The notes under the pieces: model-generated
Told to the model about the DNA's origin: nothing
Databases searched by the model: none
What the model saw: only the letters and a program-made list of their open reading frames with translations
Position numbers and translations under genes: made by a program
In this document: positions 1 to 11,472 of the stretch, in pieces
Layout of the letters: every line of letters starts with the position of its first letter
Numbering within the stretch: position 1 is the stretch's first letter
Assembly: GCA_900239685.1 (NCBI GenBank)
Contig: OENT01000616.1
Coordinates: 28,131-92,130 of the forward strand
Origin: Rotaria macrura
Taxonomy: Eukaryota > Rotifera > Eurotatoria > Philodinida > Philodinidae
DNA length: 64,000 nucleotides
Reading direction: 5' to 3'

Positions 1-733
1 AGTCTCAAATTTATTTTAATGATCTTCAAAGATTAACTTATCCTTTTAGGAATCTGTTGAGTCTCTTACAGTGTAGTATAACACATGTGTTCTCCTTATT
101 TATGCAATACGTTAGGATGAAAACTCTTTAAAATGTATTCTTCTGAATGATTGAAAAGCGTAGTGATAGCTTTTGGGGATCGCGTTACGACTTTGTGAGT
201 CATTTTTAGTCCAAAGTAACTGTCGACAACATTCCAGAAGCCTAAGAAAATCTAGAAAGGTTGTCTTACTTATGAGTTGAAGGATATCAATACAATGTGA
301 CAGTATCTGTTTAATCCTTGAATGGATTCGGTGATCGCATTCGATAACTAATAGAAATATGTAGAGCTTAATCGGAAACGGTCAGATGTCGTTTTGCAAA
401 CTTAGTGCAAACTGTCGAATCTAGATTGATTCCTGTATTGGTGTTGAAATCCTATCCTCCTTGGTCGAAATCTCTGCTGGAAATGAACTGGAGTTGAAAG
501 TCGCAACTGATTAAGGAATCCTTCTCTTGGAATTCGCTCAAAAGTCACAGAATCGGACATTTTGAACTTTGCAATAGAATCAAAGCATGCATAAAATATC
601 TTAAAAGACCTGACAAACCTTTAAAGACATTTTCCAAAGCAACGATCGTCATTTCGAAAGGGTCTTGGGTTAGTGCGAAATCTTATAATACAAGATTTCT
701 ATGCCATTGAAAATAATTTTCCATACGAAACCG
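1..733. other. No gene seen
   Basis: AT-rich sequence with stops in all frames and no exon-like stretch that I can connect to a neighbour. If the gephyrin gene to the right is complete, this would be part of a long upstream intron, but I found none of its missing exons here. Confidence 0.5.
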
Positions 734-1193
734 AGGTCAAAAAATCAGACATTAAGTCTTGTAAGATCAAATGAAATCGTACAAAAAATCGTGTTGTTAG
801 CGATCCTACATCGATTCGTACTGTAAGATTCTTGTAAGATCTTACTGTCGCATAAGATTTTGTATAATCTTATATTCCGATCTGACACAAGAATAAGATC
901 TGTCAAAAATTTTAGAGTAAGACTCCATGCCAGACTTCTGAGACCACGATATTGTGTACGATATTTTTTTGGATCTTACACGATCATATAAGATCAGATG
1001 CAGAATCTTATCAGATCTTAACATCTGATTGTTTGCCCTGGGGGTAAAGTTTTTCATACAAATAAAGTGAATGTAAGTTCTTTCGGGGAAAATATAGTAT
1101 GATCTGTTGCAAGATCTCAGAGACGACGACTTTTTGTCAGATTCTTGAAAGATTTCGTTTATTTGCAAGATCTTATGTCAGATTTTTTGACCT
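734..1193. mobile_element. MITE-like element with inverted ends
   Basis: The left end begins AGGTCAAAAAATC and the right end is its reverse complement (GATTTTTTGACCT at 1181-1193). The next bases also match in inverted orientation (GACAT..AAG..TCTTG) with a few differences. The interior is dense in short palindromic variants of TAAGATCTTA, so a transcript could fold into a long imperfect hairpin. I see no clear target-site duplication, and the open frame on the minus strand across it is not a recognisable protein. It is most likely a non-autonomous DNA element, but the family cannot be named. Confidence 0.5.
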
Positions 1194-2213
1194 GGATGAG
1201 CGTGAGTACCGGTGATGCTGAAACACCGTGTACTAAGTTTTCAAAGTTATTCAAGGCAACCGAAATGATGATGTTTAAATCACATCCCTAAAAAACTGAG
1301 AGAAAGATTTCAGTGAATTGACAATAAGACTTAGCGGTATGATATATGATTTTAATATCTGAACGGTCTGTTAAATATTTTAACAAGTACAGCTTTGTAT
1401 TGTTGAGCAGATAGAGATCGACACTGAAGATGTCATAAGTCACTGGCAATGCCGAATGTGATTCTTACGCTCAGTAAGACAAGAATGTATTGATCTAGCT
1501 ATAATTTTAATGGATACTTAGCATTATCAGTACTCTTTTATCCAAGTGCTTTCTATATTAGATGGAGATTTATTGTTGAGATGATGGGGGAAAAACTAGA
1601 AGACAAATATTACAGGTGAAGTAGAAAAAATTAGCTATTTAAAAATTTCAAACAAAATTTTGTGAAAACTTTCCTCTTGCAAATGATGGTAGTAAGATAA
1701 AGTCAAGTATAGTCAGATATCGCTGACGTGCTCTATTTGGCATCTGTTTCATGATGCTGACGAAAAAAATTGAAGTTTCGTTGTTAAGTTTAACATGACT
1801 TGCGATCACAATTACTACGAAAAATTATACAAACCAAGTTTTGAAGTGTATACGACGGACTATCTGAATAACTGTTTGCTTTTCTTAAGCTATGGCAAGT
1901 TTTAAAATTAAATAATTACTAGCGGATATGGTTATCGATCAGATACTATCACAGATGATTCTAAGCGTTGCTCCAATACACCACCATGAATCATATATTA
2001 TTCACGTTTCGTTCCGCAATATGAATTAGTTCTGTATTGCATTTCTGGAAAGATAGAATGGAAGGATGATCAAGATACATACCATTATATTATTTCTGGA
2101 AAGTTATACGTTTCCGTAGCTCGCAACTTCTATTTTATGAGGTTTCGGTTTTGATACTGAGGAGATTAAGGTCAGAGTTGTTTTTTTTAATTAGTACTGA
2201 AAAAATCTTCTAG
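1194..2213. other. No exon seen; possible gephyrin intron
   Basis: I searched on the plus strand for the gephyrin segment that should precede the exon at 2214 (the SGGVSMGEK-type motif of the MoeA domain) and did not find it. The stretch ends in a good splice acceptor (AAAAAATCTTCTAG, ending at 2213). Confidence 0.45.
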
Positions 2214-2851
2214 GATCTCATCAAGTCAATATTAACGAAAACGTTTAACGCCACAATTCATTTTGGCCGTTTACAAATGAAGCCCGGTAAACCAACCACT
2301 TTTGCGACGTGTGATATCAATGGAAGAAAGAAACTATTCTTCGGCTTGCCAGGTTATTTCAATGAAACACGCTTTCATATCTATTTCAATTTCGAATATT
2401 GTCAGGTAATCCTGTATCAGCTATAGTATCATATTGGTTATTTGTTGTCCCTACCCTGAAATACATGATGGGATATCTACAACCTCATCATCCAATAATT
2501 CGTGTTCAGGTAAAGTGTACCCAACATGAGATTACGATTACATTGAATAAAAGTGTTAGACGATTATAATTGCTTTATTTTTCTTAAATTATTTAGCTCA
2601 ATCAACCAGTCGACTACCTCGATCCACGACCTGAATATATTCGAGTAATCGTTGAGTGGTCCTCAAAATCTTCAATTCCTATAGCACGCATTGTTTCACC
2701 AGATAATCAGTGTAGTTCACGCTTACTTAGTGCTCGACGTTGCACAGGTCTCGTACGTTTACCAAGTAAATCTGATGCTGAGTCATCATTTTTTCAAATC
2801 AATCAAGATGGTCACGGCCAAAAAGTAGATTGCTTACTATTATCGTTATGA
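2214..2851 (+). CDS. GPHN: Gephyrin / MoeA C-terminal exons (5' part missing)
   Basis: Three exons (2214-2352, 2406-2509, 2597-2851) join in frame across 53-nt and 87-nt introns to give 166 residues ending in TGA. Read directly, they contain ATIHFGRLQMKPGKPTTFAT, then FGLPGNPVSAIVSYWLFVVP, then LDPRPEYIRVIVEW. This is the order and spacing of the MoeA domain III-IV part of gephyrin. Family knowledge: gephyrin inserts molybdenum into molybdopterin and also scaffolds glycine/GABA-A receptors at inhibitory synapses. The LPGNPVS loop is part of the cofactor site and is intact. The first exon begins at an acceptor, so the N-terminal MoaB-like and linker parts lie to the left, beyond at least 2.2 kb of intron, or are absent. 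I am sure of the homology and unsure whether the gene is whole. Confidence 0.85.
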
Positions 2852-2910
2852 TCGACGAAAAAAACACAAGAATACAAGAGCATCAATTATGTTTCTTAAG
2901 GGACTATACC

Positions 2911-3386
2911 TTCAACAGTAAATAAACAGCTAAAAGCAGTTGTACATCATTTTATTCTATTTCAAGCTCTTTCATATATATATATATACTATAGAGTCGT
3001 TCGACGTTTCAATGATTGAAATCATCATTATATCGAATCAAACGTGCAACTTAAAAATACTATTCGTAGATATTTATACATAATGCAAAGAACCAGTACC
3101 ATAGAAAACAGAAGAACTACAATCATACACTAGAATGAAGAGATTGCGAGCAACTATATCCTAGTGAACCCTGAAGTCAACGAGGCAGGTCCACTGTACG
3201 ATGTTGATAGTGATGATCAGTTTTACATTGAGACCTATATTATTTAACAATGGACGACAATGTATAACCCATATAGTTCTTAAAATGTATGAAAGTCTAT
3301 TCAGTTGTTAAAATATCGAGTGCGTTTCTCGTGTTGTGAAAGAGAAATAAGAGATACACAGTCTTGGTTTTTTTCTGTACTTGATA
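2911..3386 (+). repeat. Left arm of 476-bp inverted repeat
   Basis: Pairs with 4804-5279 in reverse complement; paired coordinates sum to 8190 at both ends, so there is no net insertion or deletion between the arms. The stretches compared by eye were identical, including an (AT)n run. The arm starts 60 bases after the gephyrin stop and contains that gene's likely poly(A) signal. Confidence 0.93.
2921..2926 (+). promoter_or_regulatory. Candidate poly(A) signal, gephyrin gene
   Basis: AATAAA 70 bases after the gephyrin stop codon, inside the inverted-repeat arm. Confidence 0.5.
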
Positions 3387-4803
3387 TTACTGGTGATATT
3401 CATGTATTTAATTGATGGTGACTGCTGATTCGTACTGAGAGTTGAAGTTGATTTTCAACATCAAATCTCAGTAAAAAAAAAGTCATATCATTTAAGATCG
3501 TGTACGTTTTATTGTTACTATCATCGTCAGCGCTAGATGCATGCGCCTTATTTGAAAGATTTTACCGTATGTAGTTTACGTTGTCCATGTGCTTTCTAAT
3601 CGGATTTTCATTTGTAACTTATGCATTGAAGTAAGTGGATAGCACCCAAGTGCTTGTGTTTTATTTTGGCTTCATGGTACTCGAAATTATTGTGAGCTCG
3701 TATAATGCGTATCATTATCTGGGAGCATCGGCTCAGACGAGTGCGGATTATGCATAATAGGGTTCTTGATGTGGTCTGGAACTCACGTCAGTTCCAATGT
3801 ATTATATTCATATTGTCACTTGCTTCGCCGCCACATGTGTGAAATTCAACGGTCGTACAGTTGTCATAATCGACAACTTCACATATTTCTATATAGACTA
3901 TGCGATCATTTTCGCTGCCAGGGCACCACTTTGAAATGTTTTACACATACTTGGAGTTTCGTGAATCGATACAAAGGGTTGCCATTCTTGATCATACAGT
4001 GGTCTCAGAATTGATGATATCCTTTGATATCATTATCACTGTTGAACATTTCTTCCTTCATAACCGATCACGTTTAATTCAAACGGTGTTTCCTTGTAAT
4101 TATTGGGTCGAGATAAATGTGAGCGAATGTCGACGATTGCCGTTTTATGCTTCTTGTTATTTTCACATGATCAAGTTCATTCGTTAATATAAAGTCTCAT
4201 TTTTAGTCTCATATTGTATCTTAAACTACAAAATCTTTATATGGGAGTCAAGGAAAGTCTATTTTTCACCTGCTTTATTAAATACCACTTTTACTGCATA
4301 TGTGAACAGTCTTCTAATTTAGTAATCTGCTCTAAAGGGAAATAGTAAAGAAGCATATAATTCTCATTTTTTGTTAAAATATTGTTAGGCTAATCTAAAT
4401 TGAAAAAAGCAGAATACAATATATACAACGACGACGCGAGCAATAACGATATGAAATGACAATGGATCATTCAAATAAAACGGGAGATGATATGATGAAG
4501 GTACAAGATATGTTAAAAGATAACACAGATGGAGCTGTCAATTGAAGCTATTGAGAATATTGCTTATTTGGCTATACTTCATGTATATACAGAATGCCAC
4601 CATTTCTTGTTCAATTCGAGCCGAACTAAAAGAGAAAAACTAGGACAGAAACGAACGAACACACGATAGTGTCAGTGATACAGATAAGGATCAAAGAGAC
4701 AGACCATAGTGAAAATAGAAATTATTAGGATTAGAACAGCATAACAGGGTCTATATAGAAACCAATGTGGAAAAAACTATTACCGGATTCAGAAAGAAAT
4801 AAG
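3387..4803. other. Spacer of the inverted repeat; no recognised gene
   Basis: 1,417 bases of unique sequence between the arms. Two overlapping plus-strand open frames (82 and 95 codons, at 3766-4014 and 3900-4187) look like nothing I know and lack splice context. No transposase motif was seen on either strand. Confidence 0.5.
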
Positions 4804-5279
4804 TATCAAGTACAGAAAAAAACCAAGACTGTGTATCTCTTATTTCTCTTTCACAACACGAGAAACGCACTCGATATTTTAACAACTGAATAGACTTTCA
4901 TACATTTTAAGAACTATATGGGTTATACATTGTCGTCCATTGTTAAATAATATAGGTCTCAATGTAAAACTGATCATCACTATCAACATCGTACAGTGGA
5001 CCTGCCTCGTTGACTTCAGGGTTCACTAGGATATAGTTGCTCGCAATCTCTTCATTCTAGTGTATGATTGTAGTTCTTCTGTTTTCTATGGTACTGGTTC
5101 TTTGCATTATGTATAAATATCTACGAATAGTATTTTTAAGTTGCACGTTTGATTCGATATAATGATGATTTCAATCATTGAAACGTCGAACGACTCTATA
5201 GTATATATATATATATGAAAGAGCTTGAAATAGAATAAAATGATGTACAACTGCTTTTAGCTGTTTATTTACTGTTGAA
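4804..5279 (-). repeat. Right arm of 476-bp inverted repeat
   Basis: Reverse complement of 2911-3386. It ends 76 bases downstream of the stop of the minus-strand SGNH gene, so the two convergent genes both run into the same repeat sequence. Confidence 0.93.
5264..5269 (-). promoter_or_regulatory. Candidate poly(A) signal, SGNH gene
   Basis: AATAAA on the minus strand, the exact mirror of the signal at 2921-2926, about 86 bases after the SGNH gene's stop. Confidence 0.45.
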
Positions 5280-5354
5280 ATGAAAGAACAGAAGACAAGA
5301 GAAAAAGTGTATGTTCTGATATTTCCTAATATTTGTGAAGACGATTAATAGTCT

Positions 5355-7428
5355 TTACGATCGAAATCCACCAACCAGAAATGACAGATAAGCTGATAAA
5401 GCATTTGCATTAATCATATTCATATTCATAATGTTATTCGGACTCATTAAGGCATTATTATTCATGTTGTAACTATTAGCATTGGTACTTGTATGCGGAA
5501 GCTTGAATCCGGACGGAAGACGTGTTGTCATTGGAATTTTATTTGTATTGAGACATATAGATGATAATCGTTGATTGTTGTTGGGTGAGATTGTTGTAAA
5601 TTTTAGACCCATACCTTTTTTAACGTTTTCTTCGAATAAAATCGTACCCTTTGCTTTCGATAGATGTGTTGAATCTTCGAAACAACCACGAATATCGTGT
5701 GAGATATTTGGATGAGAAATAATAAATACTTTTAATTCAGGTGACGTCATAGCTAAAAATTAAACATCGAGTAAATATTCCACTAGTAAAATTCATCTCA
5801 TATACCTTGCAACAAATAATTTAATTTTTCTGTTTTCATTCGACTCTCATCGTTCGATTGTCGAGGAAAAATAAGTGATATGTAGACTTCTGATTGCGGA
5901 CTAAAAGTTTTTGTTGTCACTATTAATTCTTTAATTTGCTCACTGACTTCTTGTTCACTTAATTTATCACGATTAAGATCGTTGGCACCAATGTGAAACA
6001 TGCTTCAATGGTAAAGACGTACATGGATGAGAAATAAATCGATTGCTAAAGAGAACTTACATTTTTTTTGTACCAATAAAACGAGTTGTTTGAATGAACT
6101 CAAGAGCTTGTGCTACTCGTTTACCACGCTAGAAAAATCAGTGAATGATTATTTTGGCATGATATCAGATCTATTTCCAAAACTTAGCAGCGAAATAGTT
6201 TCTTGAACATTATCTGATGGAAGCCGTAACTACAAATATTTCTTTGGTGAATATAGGTTTTCTCCAAGCAAAAATATTCGTTCAGAATTAGATTAGCGAG
6301 TGGCAGTAGTCCGTCGCGAATCAACTCTTCTGAAATAGATACTCTGAATTCGATGGAAACAATTGTAAATAGGAAACAGAACCGGTTTTATGAGAATTCA
6401 AAGTTTTAAATTCAGTGAGAATAGAAAGAAAACTCTTGGTCTACGGTCCTCTGCTTATAGTTCGCTGAAGGTCGACTTCAGTTGATGTTACTCGACCTAG
6501 ATTGACTTACTATCAAGAAATTTTTCATGGAGCTTAGAAAACTTATTTTGAGAATTATCTTTTATTAGAGATACTCTGTCCGAAATCAAGATACAAGAAC
6601 ACTTTTCTAAATATCTTTCACTCCAACTTATGATTATAAAATGCAATTTTTCAAGGGTAAAAAATCACGTTATTATTTTTTGTAGTTTACCATCGTTTTA
6701 ATATATGTTTTCCTTTCGATATCAAAACGAGCTGGATCAAGATATTTTAGAGTTGAATCTCCAATGAGAACATTTTCAAATGTTAATGTTCGCTCTGCTC
6801 GATATTTCAACGTATTGTTGATTGATTGTTGATTGTTATCCAGAGTTTTAGTTGTTCGTCCACTTGAATTATTACTATCGAGTACAATATGATTATTATT
6901 TTGAGCCATCGTATAATTACATATTGAGCTATTTGATGATAAATCTAAACATTATACATCGTATCTCTATTGAACCGATGTAATCAATAAATCATTACCA
7001 ATATTTTCGTTATTGTTTGCTGCTAAATCTATTTGTGCTGTTGATTTCATGTTATCAGTTGTAATTATCGAATTCATTTTTGATGAATTTATTTGTTCTG
7101 AAATAGCTATTTCACTCAATCTTCGTTGAACATATTCACATATTTTTGATTCCATAGTATTTTCTAGATTAAGTACTTCATAGATAAGAAGAGTCAATTG
7201 TTGTCGAAGTTTAGAACAGTTTTCACATTGACTTGCATTAGTCATTGTCGAATCGCCATCACCACCATGAGATTGATGATTAGTGATACACGAATCACCT
7301 GTAGCTGAAATTAATGGATCTTGAATCACGTTGGCTAAAGCAGCATGAACTGCTTGACTTAGTGACGACGTTCCTGCCACATGATTCGACGGTGAAGACA
7401 ATTCTACGTTCACAGATAAATCACACAT
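5355..7428 (-). CDS. SGNH/GDSL hydrolase-like protein with coiled-coil N-terminus
   Basis: Model of six exons: 7428-6999, 6944-6691, 6229-6184, 6115-6061, 6002-5806 and 5752-5355, 459 residues. The C-terminal half shows the SGNH blocks in order: LIGDSTLKYL with the nucleophile Ser near residue 207, HIGANDL with the Gly/Asn of block III, and EDSTHLS carrying the D-x-x-H of block V. The family comprises esterases, lipases and acyl-transfer enzymes; the substrate is unknown. The N-terminal 150 residues are Ser/Asn-rich with a CxxC pair (QCENCSKL) followed by a heptad-like stretch, suggesting a coiled coil. No signal peptide is seen, so it is probably intracellular. Exon 4 is the weak point: the best acceptor (TTTTTCTAG before 6128) breaks the frame, while the weaker one before 6115 keeps it. 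Similar esterase domains occur in some retroelement proteins, but the several introns argue for a host gene. Confidence 0.72.
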
Positions 7429-9207
7429 TCATTTTTATTGATAAAAGAACATCGCCTAAATTCAGTTCGTTTTTCTGGTTCTGGAATTTTTATAATAGAA
7501 CATTCGTCAATGAAGATATTCTGGTGGTATGTTGGTTAAAGGCAAGTGTACTTTCCTTAGTTTTTACTGAAGAAAATACATGTACCCAGGTCGAAGACGT
7601 ACGGCGGGAACCTGTCGGATCCAGTGTTATTCCCACGATTTCGGGAAGTGGATTTCCGAAATCGGTTCTAACGTACGGGTCTGGCTCACTTCCAACCGAT
7701 TCCGAGCATCAGAACGCATCAACGGATACGGTTACCGTTTCCAAGCCCGAACCCCATACGGTCCAGATCAGATCGTTTCCGCTTACTTCACAAAAACTCA
7801 TCTGGCCGTTTCTCAAATGGCGCTAAATACTCCGACTTACTTAGCAGAACTTTCCGTATGTCAAAGCCAACTTTTCGCTTTTTTTTAAACCTTGGAAAGC
7901 AGAAGAAGATTCACTGGGAACAAATCAACTTCACGTGAAACAATAAATTTTTCTTCAAAAAGTGTTTTTGTCGCAAAATTGGGAATTTTAGGTGGGAAGA
8001 CGTAAAAATTAGATTTTTAGACTTTTCCAAACCGAAACGCTATGTGCAAAGACAGCACACATGTTAAACACCACCATTTTGAGACTTTGCTGAGTCTTTA
8101 ATCAAGGTACGTAGTGATACTTCGAAGGTCTCAAAACGACCTACGATTTATTAATTTTTATTACAGACATCTGAAATGCACACTAATACACTGAAAACCA
8201 TAGCACTCTTGCTAACACATCTAAAATTTTCCCGCGAATCCATAATAATTTGATAACGTATCCATTTGCTCGACTCTGTCCTTAAATTGAAGTATTTAGA
8301 AAAAAGGTCTTTTTTCGTAAAATACTGATTTCAGCAGCAAGGAATGCTAAAGATGAGAATTTTATACTAGATGTTATTTTTTTTCTAGCGGAGACCTGAT
8401 TTATTCGAGAATACATAATCTTCAAAAATCTGGTCGGAAGACGGTCGATTCCGACTGTTTTCCCGCTGCTCCTTTATCGAAGTATCGTTTTCTCCGGTTG
8501 GATCTGGACGGACTTTGCCATAGTTCCGGTAGATTCCTGGATGATCCGAGTTATTTCCATGAAATTTCCGGTTTTTAGAAGTGGCCGAAATATTCTGGTT
8601 CTGGGTACGGATAATTCCGGCCGGAAATACACCGGAATCGGCCGGAAGAGGCGAGAAAATATCCCGTTTCCAGCCGGATCCGTGCTCCGGAACGAACGAC
8701 CTGGGATATATGGCGTATGTGAACTTGAAAGAATAATATTTTTAGAATGTAGATTCTTTTGGTGCTGGTATTGATAATGCAAGCGACGGGAAGCTTTCTA
8801 TCCGTGTTTAATTTCGTCTTGTGTGGGCGAGTTCCCATCGAATCTATTAACAAAAATCATGTTGACGGAAGTTATGTATGCAAACTTGTTGTGGTAATCC
8901 TAGCACTGACAGTGGCCATATAGTTTGATAGTTCATTTATGTGTCAAGTAAAATCTTCTTTAAATGAACTAGATCAAGATCTTTCATTAGTGTCCATGCA
9001 TGGAAGGTGTGACGTACGCCAATAACTATAGAATGATATGAGAATAGGGAAGGTTTTAGTATATCAGCCTCTTTCCTATTTTTGATTTAATAAGTGAATA
9101 TTCTCGTGTGGAATTTATTTCTCTATTATTGAAAACATCAAAAATTCCCCGATAGAGTTCACACCTTTGTCTTTTTCTTTTCATTAATTCATCATTCTAT
9201 CGTTTTA
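7429..9207. other. Intergenic, with two GC-rich patches
   Basis: Two patches stand out from the AT-rich background. 7588-7830 is rich in CGGNT and CCGAA words. 8420-8700 is rich in TTCCGG/CCGGAA, including a 20-base zone built from GGCCGGAA palindromes. Both carry open frames on both strands, which is expected from low stop density, and no protein was recognised. They look like degenerate repeats. Confidence 0.5.
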
Positions 9208-9215
9208 GTTGCAAT

Positions 9216-9385
9216 CAGGGGCGTACCGAAGTCTCGAGAGCAGGGGGGCGTAAGGTCTTTATTCATATCAATTCAGCAACTAAAGTCCCCAGAAAAGAGC
9301 TTTTTTACAATTTTTTTGTACCAAAAACACAAAATTTTCAAAAGCAGGGGGGCTTTACGCCTCCCCCCCGGTCGGTACGCCCCTG
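9216..9385. mobile_element. hAT-type MITE, 170 bp
   Basis: Perfect 14-bp terminal inverted repeats (CAGGGGCGTACCGA at the left, its reverse complement at 9372-9385) are flanked by a perfect 8-bp direct duplication, GTTGCAAT, at 9208-9215 and 9386-9393. An 8-bp duplication with CAGGGG-type ends is the hAT superfamily signature. The element is too short to encode transposase. A second near-terminal G-run/C-run pair (GGGGGGCGTAAGG and its partner) extends the stem. Confidence 0.92.
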
Positions 9386-9393
9386 GTTGCAAT

Positions 9394-10546
9394 GCATATG
9401 CGCAACACAACATTTTCTACACAAAATGCTCCTACATGTTTTGATATATACCGAACCATTTTTTTCTTTAAATATTTTGACACTTGTGTACTAAATAATA
9501 TTTCCGAATGCACGCAAATTTTCAGTTAATTTATATTTTAGTTATCTATTAGCAACGTTATAATTATCGACTTATTCAGCTTTTCTCATTTAATATTGAA
9601 CCGTCTTTCGTTGTCATCGATTTTTCTGGTATGTATATCAGTAACAAACAAAGAACAACTGGTCAGTGCATTAGCCAGATATGCAGCAGTGAAAACATAG
9701 AAGACATGTTTAGTTTTACTCATTGGGAATGGATTATTCGTAAAATATACGTTTCAAACAAAATACTTTTCGTATGACAGAGTATACGAGTTCACAATTG
9801 GAATGATGTAATCTATATCATGATCATATTTATAGAAAATTATGTCTTAAGGAACGCACGAATTTTTCTTCCTACAGAACTGGCAATCCAACACAAACGG
9901 TAATTTTTAATCTTCATATACCCAGAAGAATTACACCGACAATCGCATTTGACAGGAATCCGATCCGATTGCATGGGAATTGATCTCATAATGCCGAAAT
10001 GCTGTCAGAATACGGGTCAATAAAAGAACATTCGGATTCCTTGTGTTGAAATTCGACTGAATTTCACCACGGACTCGAACCAAGGCGTACTGTCATCATC
10101 GAATTCTAAGTAGTTCGCTACTCGTTAAATAGGATTCAGCCCTTGAATCTGATCAGATCCGACCAGTTTCGCTATTGGATTCATCCGCCCAGGATATCAA
10201 GGTCACTGAAAATTTGGATTCTCAGATGTGTGGTTCAATCTTTCCATAGAGAAAGTCTCGAGCACGAATAATTTTTTGTGTGGGTTTCGAACTTCTCCGC
10301 TCTTTGTTTGCATAGAACTAAAAAAATTGTGGGCATAACGTGTCTTTGAAGTAAATCATGTGTTTGGATAGATTTGATACTCTTAATCCTGGATAGAAGC
10401 GAATAAATCGGCGCAATTTTGTAGAATAAATTCACTTGTTTTGTTGAGACCTTCATTTTCAACAAATACTTATGTTAAACACTAGTTAGCATAATAAAAA
10501 TGAAAATATTTGGTCTATGTAGCATATATATATATATATATGTATA
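9394..10546. other. No gene seen
   Basis: AT-rich, ending in a short (TA)n tract near 10524-10541. A minus-strand GGTTCGAGTCC box near 10070 resembles a tRNA B-box but lacks a convincing cloverleaf around it. Confidence 0.5.
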
Positions 10547-10548
10547 TA

Positions 10549-11470
10549 CAATGTTCCAAAAGTCACTTACTAAAGAGACAACTATAAATATCTGCAAAAG
10601 TATAATCAAATGAGCTGACATTTTTCCTGATGATAGAGAAAACTGTCAAGTTTTTTTTCACTAGTCAAAAGTTGAATAGTGACCCTTAGATCTCTTATCA
10701 TTCATTTTAAAGAAAAAAACTCACAATTCTGCCAAAGATAGAACTCAAGATTTTGAGTTTCTATAGCCTGATGCTAAATCATTATGTTCTTAAATTTTCA
10801 AAAATTTTGAGTAGTTTATTTAAGTCTTTGAGATTTCTCTATCCTGTCTGCCATCAAAAGAGCCTCACAAGATACCCTCAAGTATTTTCGCTCTTAAAAG
10901 CTCTGAAAACACGAGCGACTACAGTTAAACTTTAGTAAAGTACTCCTATGGATAGTGAACGAAGAAGCGAGAGCATTCAAGAAGTTATTGACAGATCCTA
11001 TTTTGTATAGCTTTTTCGTTGATTTTTGGTAAAAAATGCTTCCTATTTTTGTCAAGAGCCGATAGTACTTTAGTCAAAATACTGGAAAAAGTTAAAGAGC
11101 GTTGAGTGGAGCAATACGACACTTTCTAATCTTTAGACCAAAGCACTATCGGTTTTTGATGAAAATAGCAAGCATTTTTTTTTTACCAAAATGATCATCA
11201 TAAAAAATTCGGCAAAATGGAATCTGTCAATAAGTTTAGGGACGCGTTTGTTATTTTTCTTAGTGACTTGATAGAAGTGTGTGTGGAAAAAAAATTGATC
11301 GAATCTCGTATATAAGTAGACGATGCTAGAAATTAAGTGTGTTAATAAATTGCTGCTACATGAATAATGACTGAATGTTTCTTCTGCCGTCAGGAAAAAG
11401 TTAACTCGTTTTTCAAAAACCCAATGAAGACATATAATTTTCTTTTTGGTAGGTGACTTTTGGGACATCC
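10549..11470. mobile_element. Mariner-like non-autonomous element, 922 bp
   Basis: The two ends are imperfect inverted repeats about 30 bp long with about 24 matches: AATGTTCCAAAAGTCAC at the left, GATGTCCCAAAAGTCAC reading inward from the right. Both are bounded by TA (10547-10548, 11471-11472). A GGATGTCCCAAAAGT end with a TA duplication fits the Tc1/mariner group. The longest internal frame (minus, 11133-11468) does not show a transposase DDD/DDE pattern, so this looks like a deletion derivative. Confidence 0.6.
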
Positions 11471-11472
11471 TA

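Noticed and set aside
3766..4187. Two frames in the inverted-repeat spacer as a transposase
   Set aside because: No catalytic motif or DNA-binding pattern; His/Cys/Phe-rich composition looks like chance.
7314..7826. 170-codon plus-strand frame
   Set aside because: It overlaps the start of the SGNH gene on the other strand and runs into a GC-rich degenerate patch where stops are rare; no protein motif.
10020..10140. Minus-strand tRNA-like segment with GGTTCGAGTCC
   Set aside because: The B-box is perfect and six acceptor pairs can be drawn, but the T-stem, D-arm and anticodon loop do not fit. Possibly a tRNA-derived SINE, not supported.
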